Source of the DNA: Streptomyces sp. TLI_171
Lineage (GTDB): Bacteria; Actinomycetota; Actinomycetes; Streptomycetales; Streptomycetaceae
Assembly (NCBI RefSeq): GCF_003610255.1
Contig: NZ_RAPS01000001.1
Location: 3,658,001-3,722,000, forward strand
Length of the DNA stretch: 64,000 nt
Reading direction: 5' to 3'
Position 1 is the stretch's first letter; each line of letters opens with the position of its first letter. A program made the position numbers and the translations under genes. The notes beneath the pieces were generated by a model that saw only the letters and a list, made by a program, of their open reading frames with translations, was not told the DNA's origin and ran no database searches. Below are positions 25,880-33,510 of this stretch, piece after piece.

Positions 25880-26530
25880 GGCTGCTTGTCCAGTGGTCAG
25901 GATGAACGCCAACGGGCGGCACTTCCGGTCGACGGCAACGTGAATCCTGTTGGTCTGCTGGCCCGGGGGGGCATCCCGAGGAGGGCGGCCTTCACCCGCA
26001 GCTTTCGGCTACGTCGGGGGAGCCGTCGCCCCTCCCGCGCGGGATCTGCTTTGCCCGTTCTTGTTAGTCGAGGCCGCCCTCTTTGACCCGGCCTCCTCCT
26101 CGGCGGCAGCCTTCTCCAGGGCGACGAGCACGGCCTCGCCCACTTGCATTCCGGCCCCGTCGTGGCGAGCGCGCGCTGGTGGAGTCCGTGCCGACCAGGG
26201 GCAGGTCCGCCCCGCTCCGCTTCGCGGCTTCCGCGATCAGGCCCTGCAGCAGGCATCGAAGACCCCGGCGTCACGCCACCGCCGAAAGCGGTTGGAGACG
26301 ACGGTTGACCATGCGCCGAACTCCTGCGCCATCTCCAGCCAGTGCCCGCCCGTCCTGAACCCCCAGATCACGCTCTCGAACTGCTGGCGCAGCCGCTCCG
26401 GGTGCCGGCCATACCCGCCAAGACAGGTGCGATTCGGCGAACTCCTACTCATTGCGAGCCAGTTGAACGCGCGCCACTCAGGACGGCCCACCGGATCAGG
26501 CCTCGGAGCGAGGGCAAATCGCAAAGATTG
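25880..26530 (-). pseudogene. Decayed IS5-family transposase
   Basis: Minus-strand pieces in several frames match an IS5-group (DUF4096 plus DDE) transposase in order: FESVIWGFRTGGHWLEMAQE and RFRRWRDAGVF; then, after a frameshift, IAEAAKRSGADLPLVGTDST; after another, HDGAGMQVGEAVLVALEKAA; finally CRPLAFILTTGQAA. At least three frameshifts and a missing C-terminus show it is dead. No terminal inverted repeats could be assigned. It lies between the ice-binding-like gene and att core B. Confidence 0.8.
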
Positions 26531-26600
26531 ATCAGGACTCGATACGCACCCTAGACGGAGGGCCTCCGCTGCGCGGGAGAGGCAGGAGGCGATCACTTCT

Positions 26601-26619
26601 GGTTGCAGTTTTGGTTGCG
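26601..26619. repeat. Arm-type direct repeat left of att core B
   Basis: GGTTGCA-N5-GGTTGCG, 12-base period, 115 bases before core B. Same layout as at cores A, C and D but with a diverged unit, as expected if a different integrase was used. Confidence 0.45.
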
Positions 26620-26715
26620 TTCGACCCCGTCCGGCCCCGTTCAGAGCCCAGCCGGCGGGTCGCTCCGCCGCAGGTCAGGGCCCGTACGGACGTCCCCGGA
26701 CTGCCGGACGAACAT

Positions 26716-26770
26716 TTGGAAAGCGTGTTGGGGGCAACCCCTCACGAGTTCGAATCTCGTATCCTCCGCC
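26716..26770 (+). repeat. att core B: 3' half of tRNA-Ser gene
   Basis: 55 bases, identical to core C and nearly identical to core A, from the anticodon loop TTGGAAA to acceptor CCTCCGCC. No tRNA 5' half precedes it. It is followed after 4 bases by the same hairpin that follows cores C and D, which may be the original tRNA terminator. Confidence 0.8.
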
Positions 26771-26774
26771 TGAT

Positions 26775-26809
26775 CGAAGGCCCGGACCGCTCAGCGGTCC
26801 GGGCCTTCG
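26775..26809 (+). terminator. Hairpin after att core B
   Basis: CGAAGGCCCGGACCGC pairs with GCGGTCCGGGCCTTCG around the loop TCA. Close copies follow cores C and D. Confidence 0.8.
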
Positions 26810-27052
26810 GCGTTTCCTGATGATCGATCAGAACGACTCGAGAGGGCATGTCGGAGATCGCGCCAGGAGCGCACCACGTCGGCCGCCAGCCGCAGGAGCG
26901 TCCTCGTCGATCGGAGCAGTACGGCGGCGAACGCCATGAACCCGAGCACTGCACCACCCCTTGCTGCTGCGGATCTCCACACGTCAGGTCCCTCCGGGCG
27001 CTCCCGCCGTGCTCTCGAACCACGGCACGACCCAGTTAGGTGCATCTGCCCG

Positions 27053-27082
27053 TTGACTTCGGAACGTATTCCGAATTAGCGT
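27053..27082 (+). promoter_or_regulatory. Promoter with overlapping palindromic operator of toxin-antitoxin operon
   Basis: -35 TTGACT (27053-27058), 18-base spacer, -10 TAGCGT (27077-27082). The spacer holds a perfect dyad TTCGGAA-CGTA-TTCCGAA (27058-27075). A start point 7 bases after the -10 would fall on the ATG at 27089, giving a leaderless mRNA. An operator inside the promoter fits autorepression by the antitoxin. Confidence 0.7.
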
Positions 27083-27088
27083 GGCCGC

Positions 27089-27550
27089 ATGTCCACTCTC
27101 ACCGTGTCATTCTCCGACCTGTCGAAGAACTCGAAGCGTGTCGCGGACACCGTCGAGCAGGCGCAGCGCGTCCACGTCACCCGTCGTGATGGCGAGGACC
27201 TGTACCTGACCACCGAACGCCACGACCGCCAGCGCGAGGAGACCGCCGATGTCACCGCGCGACTCTTCGCGGCTCTGATCACCAGCGACGAGGGTGCGCG
27301 TGCGGTCCTCCTCGCCCTCCCCGAGGTCTTTCCCTGGACCCGGCACCTGTCGGCCGAGGAGGTGCGCGAGTTCGTTGTCGACCTCGTGAACGCCACTCGC
27401 GACGTGGTGGAGCTGGACGTCCACGCCAACCTGCACCGCGTGATCGTCGAGTGGCGGGCCACCGCCAGGATCCTGGCGGACCCCGAACTGAGCACCCAGC
27501 TGACCGGACCGCTCTCGGGCGAGGACCACGGCGAGGTACTCGCTCCATGA
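27089..27550 (+). CDS. Phd/YefM-like antitoxin
   Basis: 153 aa. The first 60 residues have the Phd/YefM N-terminal pattern (LTVSFSDLSKNSKRVADTVE, then RVHVTRRDGEDLYLTTE), a DNA-binding fold that represses its own operon. The C-terminal part is helical and longer than usual, presumably binding the toxin (HLSAEEVREFVVDLVNATRD). There is no Shine-Dalgarno; the upstream promoter suggests leaderless translation. The stop overlaps the next start by 4 bases (ATGA). The pair is alone between att cores B and C, so it looks like cargo that can stabilise a mobile segment. Confidence 0.75.
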   Translation: MSTLTVSFSDLSKNSKRVADTVEQAQRVHVTRRDGEDLYLTTERHDRQREETADVTARLFAALITSDEGARAVLLALPEVFPWTRHLSAEEVREFVVDLVNATRDVVELDVHANLHRVIVEWRATARILADPELSTQLTGPLSGEDHGEVLAP

Positions 27551-27903
27551 GCCCCAAGCGCGGAGACGACGTCCCGCCGCCACCGGTCGGCGACGAGTGG
27601 CGGCTGCGGTTCGCCACCAACGAGGCCGCCAAAGGATGGGGCTACCTCTGCACGGAAGCGCCGGGGAACACCCGACGCTGCTTCGAGGCCCTCCGCACCG
27701 ACCCCCTGTCCGCAAGTGACCCCGATCGGCAGCACCGGCTCCGAGGCCGCCTTTCAACGCGTGTTCTCGGCGGCGGCGAACTACCGCAGTGGGAGTACGA
27801 GGTGACCGCCGGCGGGCGCGTGCGCTACCTCGTCGACGAGCCGGGCCGGACCGTCCACCTCGTCTACGCCTCACCCCGACATCCCAAGGACACGGACAGC
27901 TGA
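27547..27903 (+). CDS. RelE/ParE-like toxin
   Basis: 118 aa, translationally coupled to the antitoxin gene. The middle and C-terminal parts fit a RelE/ParE-type fold: AAKGWGYLCTEAPGNTRRCFEALRTDP, then RQHRLRGRLSTRVLGGGELPQWEYEVTAGGRVRYLVDEPGRTVHLVYASP, where the Arg-rich strand and the closing V-H-L-V-Y-A-S-P strand are typical. The family cleaves mRNA at the ribosome or poisons gyrase; which applies here is not clear. Its stop is 46 bases before the arm repeat of att core C. Confidence 0.7.
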   Translation: MSPKRGDDVPPPPVGDEWRLRFATNEAAKGWGYLCTEAPGNTRRCFEALRTDPLSASDPDRQHRLRGRLSTRVLGGGELPQWEYEVTAGGRVRYLVDEPGRTVHLVYASPRHPKDTDS

Positions 27904-27948
27904 CCGGCAGCGGAGCAGATCGACCCGGCTCCAGGCGCCAGGCGGCGT

Positions 27949-27967
27949 GGTCTCAGTTCTGGTCTCA
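27949..27967. repeat. Arm-type direct repeat left of att core C
   Basis: GGTCTCA-N5-GGTCTCA, perfect units with 12-base period, 115 bases before core C. Confidence 0.6.
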
Positions 27968-28063
27968 TTCATCCCCGTCCAATCAGGTTCAGCCGCCGCC
28001 CAGCCGTCCCCTCCGCCACAGGTCAGGGCGGGGGTGAACCCCGGCGGACGGCACCGAGGAGAA

Positions 28064-28118
28064 TTGGAAAGCGTGTTGGGGGCAACCCCTCACGAGTTCG
28101 AATCTCGTATCCTCCGCC
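28064..28118 (+). repeat. att core C: 3' half of tRNA-Ser gene
   Basis: 55 bases, identical to core B. The preceding 60 bases (GTGAACCCCGGCGGACGG region) are shared with copies A and D, so the duplicated unit is larger than the tRNA part and includes the segment next to the arm repeat. Confidence 0.8.
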
Positions 28119-28122
28119 TGAT

Positions 28123-28158
28123 CGAAGGCCCGGACTGCACCTGCGGTCCGGGCCTTCG
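28123..28158 (+). terminator. Hairpin after att core C
   Basis: CGAAGGCCCGGAC and GTCCGGGCCTTCG arms enclose TGCACCTGCG; same type as after cores B and D. Confidence 0.75.
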
Positions 28159-28238
28159 GCGTCTCCGCCTCCCGCTGGTACGCCATCCTGGTGTCCCCGG
28201 ACGGCTTCGGCAGGGTGTTTTTGGCGTCCTCCTACGCG

Positions 28239-30680
28239 GTGAGGTGTCCCATCGGTAAGAAGAGCGGATCGGCACTGGCCTCATGGCTGCGCGGTCTCGG
28301 TGCTGCCGAATTGGAGCGAATCCTGGCGGCGCGCCCTGACACCGTGTCGGCTCCGGAGCCGCAGTCGGTCGGTGAACTGGCGGACCGTCTTCAGCGCCCG
28401 GCATCGGTGGCGCTGGTCCTGCCCCGGCTCGCGCTGCCGTGCCTGCAACTGGCGGAGGCCCTCGCTGCGCTGACGGTCGCGTCACTGGACGAACTGGCAG
28501 TCCTGCTGGGGGCGACGCACGGTGAACGCGCCCACGGATTCGCCGCCACGCTGCAGGCGCTGATGGACCGTGCCCTGGTGTGGCCGGACGGCAACGGCCG
28601 GCTCCACATGGCGGCACCTCTAGGGAACGCGTGGGCCTCGCCCCTGGGGCTCGACGCACCGCTCGGGCAACTGCTCGCGAGCTCGAGCTCCGACGAGTTG
28701 GGCCGGATGCTGGCGAAGCTCGGCGTCCAACCTGCGGCCAACCGGAGAGAGCAGCGGTTGGCAGCGCTGGTCGAGCACCACGGCGATCCGGCTCGGGTCG
28801 GCGCGTTGGTGGCCGAGGCACCCGCAGCCACCCGTGAACTCCTTGAGCGACACGCACGAAAGGCTCCGAAGCGGCCGGGCTTCGTCCTGTTCGGGGCGCC
28901 GCAGGCCGACGCCGGGCCCGGCGAACAGTGGGCGGTCGAGCGAGGGCTGCTGATCCGGGACCGGCACCGCTACGGGCCCGCCCGGATGCCCGCAGAGGTG
29001 ACGCTCGCCCTGCGCGGCTCCGACTGGCACGCCCCGTTCACGCCCGCCCCGCCCGAGGTGCGCTCAGTCCCCGCCACACGCTCGGAGGTCGAACGGGAAG
29101 CCGCAGCCGCCTCCATGACGTTCGCCGCCCACGCCGTGTCCGTCCTGGGGGTGTGCGCCGCCGCCCCGCCGGCCCGGCTCAAGGCCGGCGGGATCGGTGC
29201 CCGCGAGCTGTCCCGGATCGGAAGAGCGGCGCAGTGCGACGAGATCCCGGTACGCCTCGTGCTGGAGACGGCGAGCGCGGCCGGGCTGCTGGCCCGGGAC
29301 GACGACCGGGTCACGGCGACCACCGCCTACGACACCTGGGCCGAGAAGGAACCCGCCGACCAACTCGCGGTGCTGCTCCGGGCCTGGTGGGCACTCCCAC
29401 TGACCCCTGGTGGGAGCCGCGACGAGGACGGGAAGGCGCTGCCGGCCCTCGCCGGGGCACCGCCCTGCGAGGGCTGCGTCCAGGCCCGGCACGGGCTGCT
29501 CACGGCCACGTCGCAGCTCCCGGTCGGCGAAGGCGCGGCAGAGTCGGCGGACCTCGGGGCGCTGCTGGGGTGGCTCCGCCCGCTCGCCGACGAACTCCCC
29601 CAGGACGCCACGCCGTTCGCCACCCTGGTCGGAGAGGCGGAACTGCTCGGCGTACTCGCCCTCGGGACCGTGTCCCCGATCGGGGCCGCCCTGCTCGCCG
29701 ACGACACCGAAGCACTGACGGACGCCTGCCGGCGTCTGCTGCCCGCCGCCAGCGGGACCGCCCGCTTCGGCAGCGATCTCACGGCCGTGGTCACCGGTAC
29801 GCCGTCGGCGCGCCTCTTCGAGCTGCTGGACTCCGTCGCGGACCGGGAGACTGCCGGTGCGGCGTCCGCATGGAGGTTCAGCCCGGGTAGCGTCCGCCGC
29901 GCCCTCGACGCCGGCAACACCCCGGAGGCCCTCACGACCGACCTGGCCGCCGTCGCCCTCGAACCGCTTCCCCAACCGCTCTCGTACCTGATCCACGACA
30001 CCGCGCGCACCCACGGCCGGGTACGGGTCGTCTCCGCGGCGTGCGTGATCCACGGTCAGGAGCCCGCCCTCTTGGCCGAACTGGCCGCCCATCGCAAGCT
30101 CGTGCATCTCGGCCTGCGACAGCTGGCACCGACGGTGCTGATCAGCCGAACCCCGGCGGACAAGACCCTCGCCACGCTGCGCGCCGCAGGTTACGCCCCG
30201 GTCGCAGAGGAGCCCGACGGATCCGTCCGGATCGAACGGGCCCAACGCCACCGCGCGGCAAGTCCGGTCCCGCCCCCTCGTCGCCCCGGTGGCAGGACCC
30301 GCCCCCAGCGGACGGACGCCCGCACTGCGGACGCGGGGACGGCCGTCGACCTGCACGCCCTCGCCCGGCGGCTCCGGAACGCCCCGCAGGACCTCGCAGA
30401 GCCCGACCCGTACGACGGCCGCCCGTACGCGAGCGACACCGAGGAGATCATCGCCGGGAACGCGCGCAACCTCTCCTTCACCGATGTCCGCCAGCTGGCC
30501 CATGCGGTCGACGAAGGACGATCGATCACCATCGAGTACGTCGCCACCTCGGGCAGCACGACCGTCCGCACCCTCAGCCGCCTCGAACTCGACGCCCCCT
30601 ATCTCCACGCGTGGTGCCACCTGCGGGATGACGAGCGCATGTTCACCATCTCCCGTATCCACGGCGTGATGCCCGCGTAG
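28239..30680 (+). CDS. Helicase-associated (XPB/Ssl2-like N-terminal) protein with WYL-like C-terminus
   Basis: About 813 aa. The first 150 residues (ALASWLRGLGAAELERILAA, GELADRLQRPASVALVLPRL) match the actinobacterial helicase-associated domain proteins related to XPB-type Helicase_C_3 modules, but no helicase motor motifs are present. The end (SITIEYVATSGSTTVRTLSR, YLHAWCHLRDDERMFTISRI) is a WYL-like fold, found in regulators that sense nucleic acid or damage. The start is uncertain: GTG 28239 is just before the conserved region, GTG 28191 is also in frame, and neither has a ribosome site. The 5' end may have been altered when the adjoining att copy was laid down. It is the only gene between cores C and D. 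Confidence 0.75.
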   Translation: MRCPIGKKSGSALASWLRGLGAAELERILAARPDTVSAPEPQSVGELADRLQRPASVALVLPRLALPCLQLAEALAALTVASLDELAVLLGATHGERAHGFAATLQALMDRALVWPDGNGRLHMAAPLGNAWASPLGLDAPLGQLLASSSSDELGRMLAKLGVQPAANRREQRLAALVEHHGDPARVGALVAEAPAATRELLERHARKAPKRPGFVLFGAPQADAGPGEQWAVERGLLIRDRHRYGPARMPAEVTLALRGSDWHAPFTPAPPEVRSVPATRSEVEREAAAASMTFAAHAVSVLGVCAAAPPARLKAGGIGARELSRIGRAAQCDEIPVRLVLETASAAGLLARDDDRVTATTAYDTWAEKEPADQLAVLLRAWWALPLTPGGSRDEDGKALPALAGAPPCEGCVQARHGLLTATSQLPVGEGAAESADLGALLGWLRPLADELPQDATPFATLVGEAELLGVLALGTVSPIGAALLADDTEALTDACRRLLPAASGTARFGSDLTAVVTGTPSARLFELLDSVADRETAGAASAWRFSPGSVRRALDAGNTPEALTTDLAAVALEPLPQPLSYLIHDTARTHGRVRVVSAACVIHGQEPALLAELAAHRKLVHLGLRQLAPTVLISRTPADKTLATLRAAGYAPVAEEPDGSVRIERAQRHRAASPVPPPRRPGGRTRPQRTDARTADAGTAVDLHALARRLRNAPQDLAEPDPYDGRPYASDTEEIIAGNARNLSFTDVRQLAHAVDEGRSITIEYVATSGSTTVRTLSRLELDAPYLHAWCHLRDDERMFTISRIHGVMPA

Positions 30681-30718
30681 CCCGGGACAGGAGCAGCACC
30701 GTGGGCGGCGGGACGGCT

Positions 30719-30737
30719 GGTCTCAGTTCTGGTCTCG
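30719..30737. repeat. Arm-type direct repeat left of att core D
   Basis: GGTCTCA-N5-GGTCTCG, 12-base period, 114 bases before core D and only 38 bases after the stop of the helicase-associated gene. Confidence 0.55.
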
Positions 30738-30832
30738 TTCACCCCGTCCAGCCGGGTTCGGCAGCCGCCCAGTGGTTCACTCCTCCGCAGGTCGGGACGG
30801 GCGTGGACCCCGGCGGACAGCGCCGAGGAGAA

Positions 30833-30886
30833 CTGGATAGCGTGCTGGGGCAACCCCTCACGAGTTCGAAACTCGTATCCTCCGCC
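30833..30886 (+). repeat. att core D: degenerate 3' half of tRNA-Ser gene
   Basis: 54 bases, the most diverged of the four clear copies: CTGGATA instead of TTGGAAA, one G lost in the variable arm, and T-loop GTTCGAAAC. Flanking sequence on both sides still aligns with copy C. Probably the oldest of the series. Confidence 0.75.
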
Positions 30887-30890
30887 TGAT

Positions 30891-30927
30891 CGAAGGCCCG
30901 GACCGCAACTGCCGTCCGGGCCTTCGG
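30891..30927 (+). terminator. Hairpin after att core D
   Basis: CGAAGGCCCGGAC and GTCCGGGCCTTCG arms around CGCAACTGCC; same type as after cores B and C. Confidence 0.7.
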
Positions 30928-31081
30928 CGTTCCGTGGGCGCCCACCGGAGCGACGGCAGGTCCGCAGGGAGATTCTGCGAGGACGGCGGGCGGCAACGCC
31001 CGCTGCCACGTCGCAGCCGGCGTCGACGACGAGGGCCGGCCCGAGGTCCTGGGCCGAGGGCATGCCGGGTGCACTCGAACA

Positions 31082-31203
31082 GGGAGTAGCCTGGAGGTTA
31101 CCGAAGGCACTTCGCATGCCGGTACCGGATATTGGCGTCGTCTGCGGCGAACGGCTATTCCGGACCCGACCTCTCGGCCGGGCCCGGGGACAGGTCTTTG
31201 ATC
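31082..31203 (+). promoter_or_regulatory. Duplicated leader of DUF5994 gene, copy 1
   Basis: About 120 bases before the ATG at 31204 align with 32556-32675 before the second DUF5994 gene. Shared blocks include GGGAGTAGCCTGGA, ACCGAAGGCAC, CGCATGCCGG, TGGCGTCGTC and CGGCGAACGG, ending in TTGATC just before the start. TAGCCT may be part of the promoter. Conservation outside coding sequence suggests common regulation. Confidence 0.5.
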
Positions 31204-31782
31204 ATGACCACGATCCTCGATCGTGCGACGACGCCCACCGCCACGGATTCCACGGTACGGCTCTCGCTCACGCCCAGCGGCGTGCGGCCCGGCCGTCTGG
31301 ACGGAGCCTGGTGGCCGCGCTCGCGCGACCTTCTTCTCGAACTCCCCGCCCTGGCCGCCGAGATCGACGAGCGGTGGGGCCGGATCACCCGGATCACCGT
31401 GAACCCCGCGCAGTGGCCTGACATCCCCCGAAGGATCCCGGTCACGGGTCACACCGTCCACGCGGGCTGGTTCACCATCGAGCAGGACCAGCACATGATC
31501 ATGGTCTGTTCCTATGCCCCCCGTCGGCTGAGCCTGCTGGTGGTCCCGCCCCGGACGGATGCCGCCGAGGCCGCCCGGCTGATGGCCGAGGCCGCCGATC
31601 CCGCGAACACCAGGACCGCGAGCGAGCTGCTCGCCACCGAGCCGAGCGCCGGCGCGACCCAGCGGGACATCGGTTCCGATTTCCTGCCGTCGGCCGTCAC
31701 ACCCTCCACCGGGCTTGGCGAGGCCGACCGGCGAGCCGATCTCGCCCGGAGCCGCGCCGCCTCCTGGCCGGCATCCGCGTAG
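31204..31782 (+). CDS. DUF5994 family protein, paralogue 1
   Basis: 192 aa. DUF5994 hallmark segments: RPGRLDGAWWPRSRDLLLEL, WGRITRITVNPAQWPDIPRR, GHTVHAGWF and LSLLVVPPRTDAAEAARLMA. Soluble, no signal peptide. The family is widespread in streptomycetes, commonly beside stress regulators and phosphatases; biochemical role unknown. The C-terminal 40 residues are polar and probably disordered. Start at ATG 31204, where alignment with the paralogue begins. A second paralogue is at 32676 and a third on the other strand at 33511-34002. Confidence 0.85.
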   Translation: MTTILDRATTPTATDSTVRLSLTPSGVRPGRLDGAWWPRSRDLLLELPALAAEIDERWGRITRITVNPAQWPDIPRRIPVTGHTVHAGWFTIEQDQHMIMVCSYAPRRLSLLVVPPRTDAAEAARLMAEAADPANTRTASELLATEPSAGATQRDIGSDFLPSAVTPSTGLGEADRRADLARSRAASWPASA

Positions 31783-31824
31783 GCGACTGGCGGGAGCCGC
31801 CCGGGCCGGGGCCGGGCGGCTGCG

Positions 31825-32076
31825 TCACTCGCGTGACCACTCGGTCTCGGCCTGGGGTTCGCCGTCGGCACCGGTCCCTTCCCAGAGCCGGACCCTGACT
31901 GCCCGAGGGCCCGGCGCGGGTCGGGAGAGGGTGCGAACGAACACGTCCCGGAGATGGTTGGCCGCCCGCTGCGGCGGACCGTCGTACTCCAGCGGATTCG
32001 GCATCGTCGTATCGTCCTGCCGGGACCAGTGCCCGTCGTCGTCCTGGGTCTCCAGACTCCACCGGTAGCGCCGCAT
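31825..32076 (-). CDS. Small conserved hypothetical protein
   Basis: 83 aa with a perfect AGGAGGG ribosome site 6 bases before the ATG at 32076. Sequence MRRYRWSLETQDDDGHWSRQ with a later RAANHLRDVFVRTL helix and RVRLWEGTG strand; one compact alpha/beta domain. Not assigned to a family with certainty. It lies between two DUF5994 genes, on the opposite strand. Confidence 0.7.
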   Translation of the reverse strand: MRRYRWSLETQDDDGHWSRQDDTTMPNPLEYDGPPQRAANHLRDVFVRTLSRPAPGPRAVRVRLWEGTGADGEPQAETEWSRE

Positions 32077-32167
32077 CGTGCCCTCCTGTGACAACGCTCC
32101 TGCCCTGACACGACCGTACGAGGCGGGCGGGCGCAGGGCGACCGGGATGTCGGCCGGCGGCTCCGGC

Positions 32168-32354
32168 GCCATGACGTGGTCGACGCCGACGGGCACAAGA
32201 TCGGCACGCCGGAGTCCGCCGCCGTCTGGTGTTCGTCCCGCTGTCCGACGCGACGGTGGGTCCCGGCTACCTGAAGGTCCCCCGGCCCAAGAGCCAGGTG
32301 AAACACGCCCCGGGCGTCGACACCGACGGCGAACTCCCCGCCTCTGGACCATGA
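32168..32354 (+). pseudogene. PRC-barrel protein remnant
   Basis: The plus strand reads DVVDADGHKIGTPES and, after a frameshift, FVPLSDATVGPGYLKVPRPK followed by QVKHAPGVDTDGELP and a stop at 32352-32354. These are the ends of a PRC-barrel domain with the middle deleted. PRC-barrel stress proteins are often neighbours of DUF5994-type genes. Confidence 0.6.
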
Positions 32355-32366
32355 AGGAGGCCGACG

Positions 32367-32534
32367 ATGGCACTGGTGCTGCTGCTCATCATCGTGGCGA
32401 TCGTGCTCGGACTGGTCGGTGTCGTCGCCGAGGGCCTGAAGTACCTGCTGTTCATCGGCATCGCCGTACTGATCGTCGCGCTGATACTCTCCGCCGCCCG
32501 GTTCCGGCGCGGGGGCCGGTCCGTGAACCGTTGA
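32367..32534 (+). CDS. Small two-helix hydrophobic membrane protein
   Basis: 55 aa. AAGGAGG ribosome site six bases before the ATG. Two hydrophobic helices (residues about 2-20 and 27-43) are separated by AEGLKY, and the tail is basic (ARFRRGGRSVNR). This pattern is typical of short stress-induced hydrophobic proteins in actinomycetes. It lies directly after the PRC-barrel remnant and before the leader of the second DUF5994 gene. Confidence 0.65.
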   Translation: MALVLLLIIVAIVLGLVGVVAEGLKYLLFIGIAVLIVALILSAARFRRGGRSVNR

Positions 32535-32555
32535 GTACCGTGCCGGGGCCGGACC

Positions 32556-32675
32556 GGGAGTAGCCTGGACATCACCGAAGGCACCCCGCATGCCGGCACC
32601 GGACACTGGCGTCGTCTCCGGCGAACGGTGATCCCGGACCTGGCACCGGCCGGGTTCGGAGAGGGGTCCTTGATC
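32556..32675 (+). promoter_or_regulatory. Duplicated leader of DUF5994 gene, copy 2
   Basis: Aligns with 31082-31203 almost throughout. A purine-rich GGAGAGGGG near 32658 may serve as the ribosome site. Confidence 0.5.
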
Positions 32676-33266
32676 ATGACTGTGATCGACGACGCGACGC
32701 TTGCCACCCCCGAGCCCGCCCTGCGGTTCTCCCTGGCACCGGACGGCCCGCGAGCCGGACGGCTGGACGGGTCCTGGTGGCCCCGATCGCACGACCTTCC
32801 TCGCGAACTCCCCGCGCTGGCCGCCGAACTGGACACGCGGTGGGGTCGGGTCGCCAGAATCACCGTGAACCCCGCCCAGTGGTTGACCGTCCCCCGACGC
32901 ATCCCGGTCGCGGGCCACACCGTCCACGCGGGCTGGTTCACCGCTGTGCAGGACCGGCACACGATCTCGGTCCACTCGCACCTTGCCCGCCGGCTGACGC
33001 TGCTGGTCGTCCCGCCGCGGACGGGCGCCGTCGCTGCCGCCCGGCTGATGGCCGAGGCCGCCGATCCCGCGAACACCAGGACCGCGAGCGACCTGCTCGC
33101 CGACGAGCCGTCCGCGAGAGCGTCCGACCGGCGCGGGATCGTCTGGCCGGTACGCGACCCCTCGGTCTCGGCCTGGGGCTCCGCCCGGTGGGGCGGGCCG
33201 TCGTCCCCGCCCGAGTGCTCCGACACCGGCCCCGGAGCGACCACCGATCACGCCGACCACCGATGA
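32676..33266 (+). CDS. DUF5994 family protein, paralogue 2
   Basis: 196 aa. The first 150 residues are close to paralogue 1: RAGRLDGSWWPRSHDLPREL, WGRVARITVNPAQW, GHTVHAGWF and RLTLLVVPPRTGAVAAARLM. The two then diverge after a shared AEAADPANTRTASDLLA segment. A longer frame begins at 32628, but the ATG at 32676 is in the same place as in paralogue 1. The gene and its leader are a recent tandem-type duplication within 1.5 kb. Confidence 0.85.
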   Translation: MTVIDDATLATPEPALRFSLAPDGPRAGRLDGSWWPRSHDLPRELPALAAELDTRWGRVARITVNPAQWLTVPRRIPVAGHTVHAGWFTAVQDRHTISVHSHLARRLTLLVVPPRTGAVAAARLMAEAADPANTRTASDLLADEPSARASDRRGIVWPVRDPSVSAWGSARWGGPSSPPECSDTGPGATTDHADHR

Positions 33267-33310
33267 CGCCGCCGCCCGATCCTTCGCTCGTGCGCTCCGG
33301 CGGATCCCCG

Positions 33311-33499
33311 TCACAGCACTCGGAACCGCTTCGCAAGTAGGTGCCCGCGACCCGGAGCCTCGCTCCGGGGCTCAGGCACGCCTCGATCCGGTACGGGGTC
33401 CTCGAAGACCCGCGGGTCGCGCAGCGCCCCGCTGAGGTGCAGGTCGTACTCGATGGTGGGGTCGTCCCCGAGCCAGTCTGCCCGGCGTGACCGGCTCAC
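33311..33499 (-). CDS. Possible small protein downstream of DUF5994 paralogue 3
   Basis: 62 aa from a GTG, 12 bases after the stop of the third DUF5994 gene on the same strand. The sequence is acidic then basic (WLGDDPTIEYDLHLSGALRD) and looks codon-biased. No known domain. It may be the end of an operon with paralogue 3. Confidence 0.35.
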   Translation of the reverse strand: MSRSRRADWLGDDPTIEYDLHLSGALRDPRVFEDPVPDRGVPEPRSEAPGRGHLLAKRFRVL

Positions 33500-33510
33500 G
33501 GGCCTGCCCC

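Noticed and set aside
26716..26770. Complete tRNA-Ser gene at any of the four core sites
   Set aside because: Only the anticodon-loop-to-3'-end half is present; no acceptor 5' strand GGAGGAT or D-arm precedes it at the right distance.
26791..27045. 84-aa minus-strand ORF with a hydrophobic segment next to the toxin-antitoxin promoter
   Set aside because: No ribosome site, and its end runs through the hairpin after core B; the hydrophobic stretch alone is weak support.
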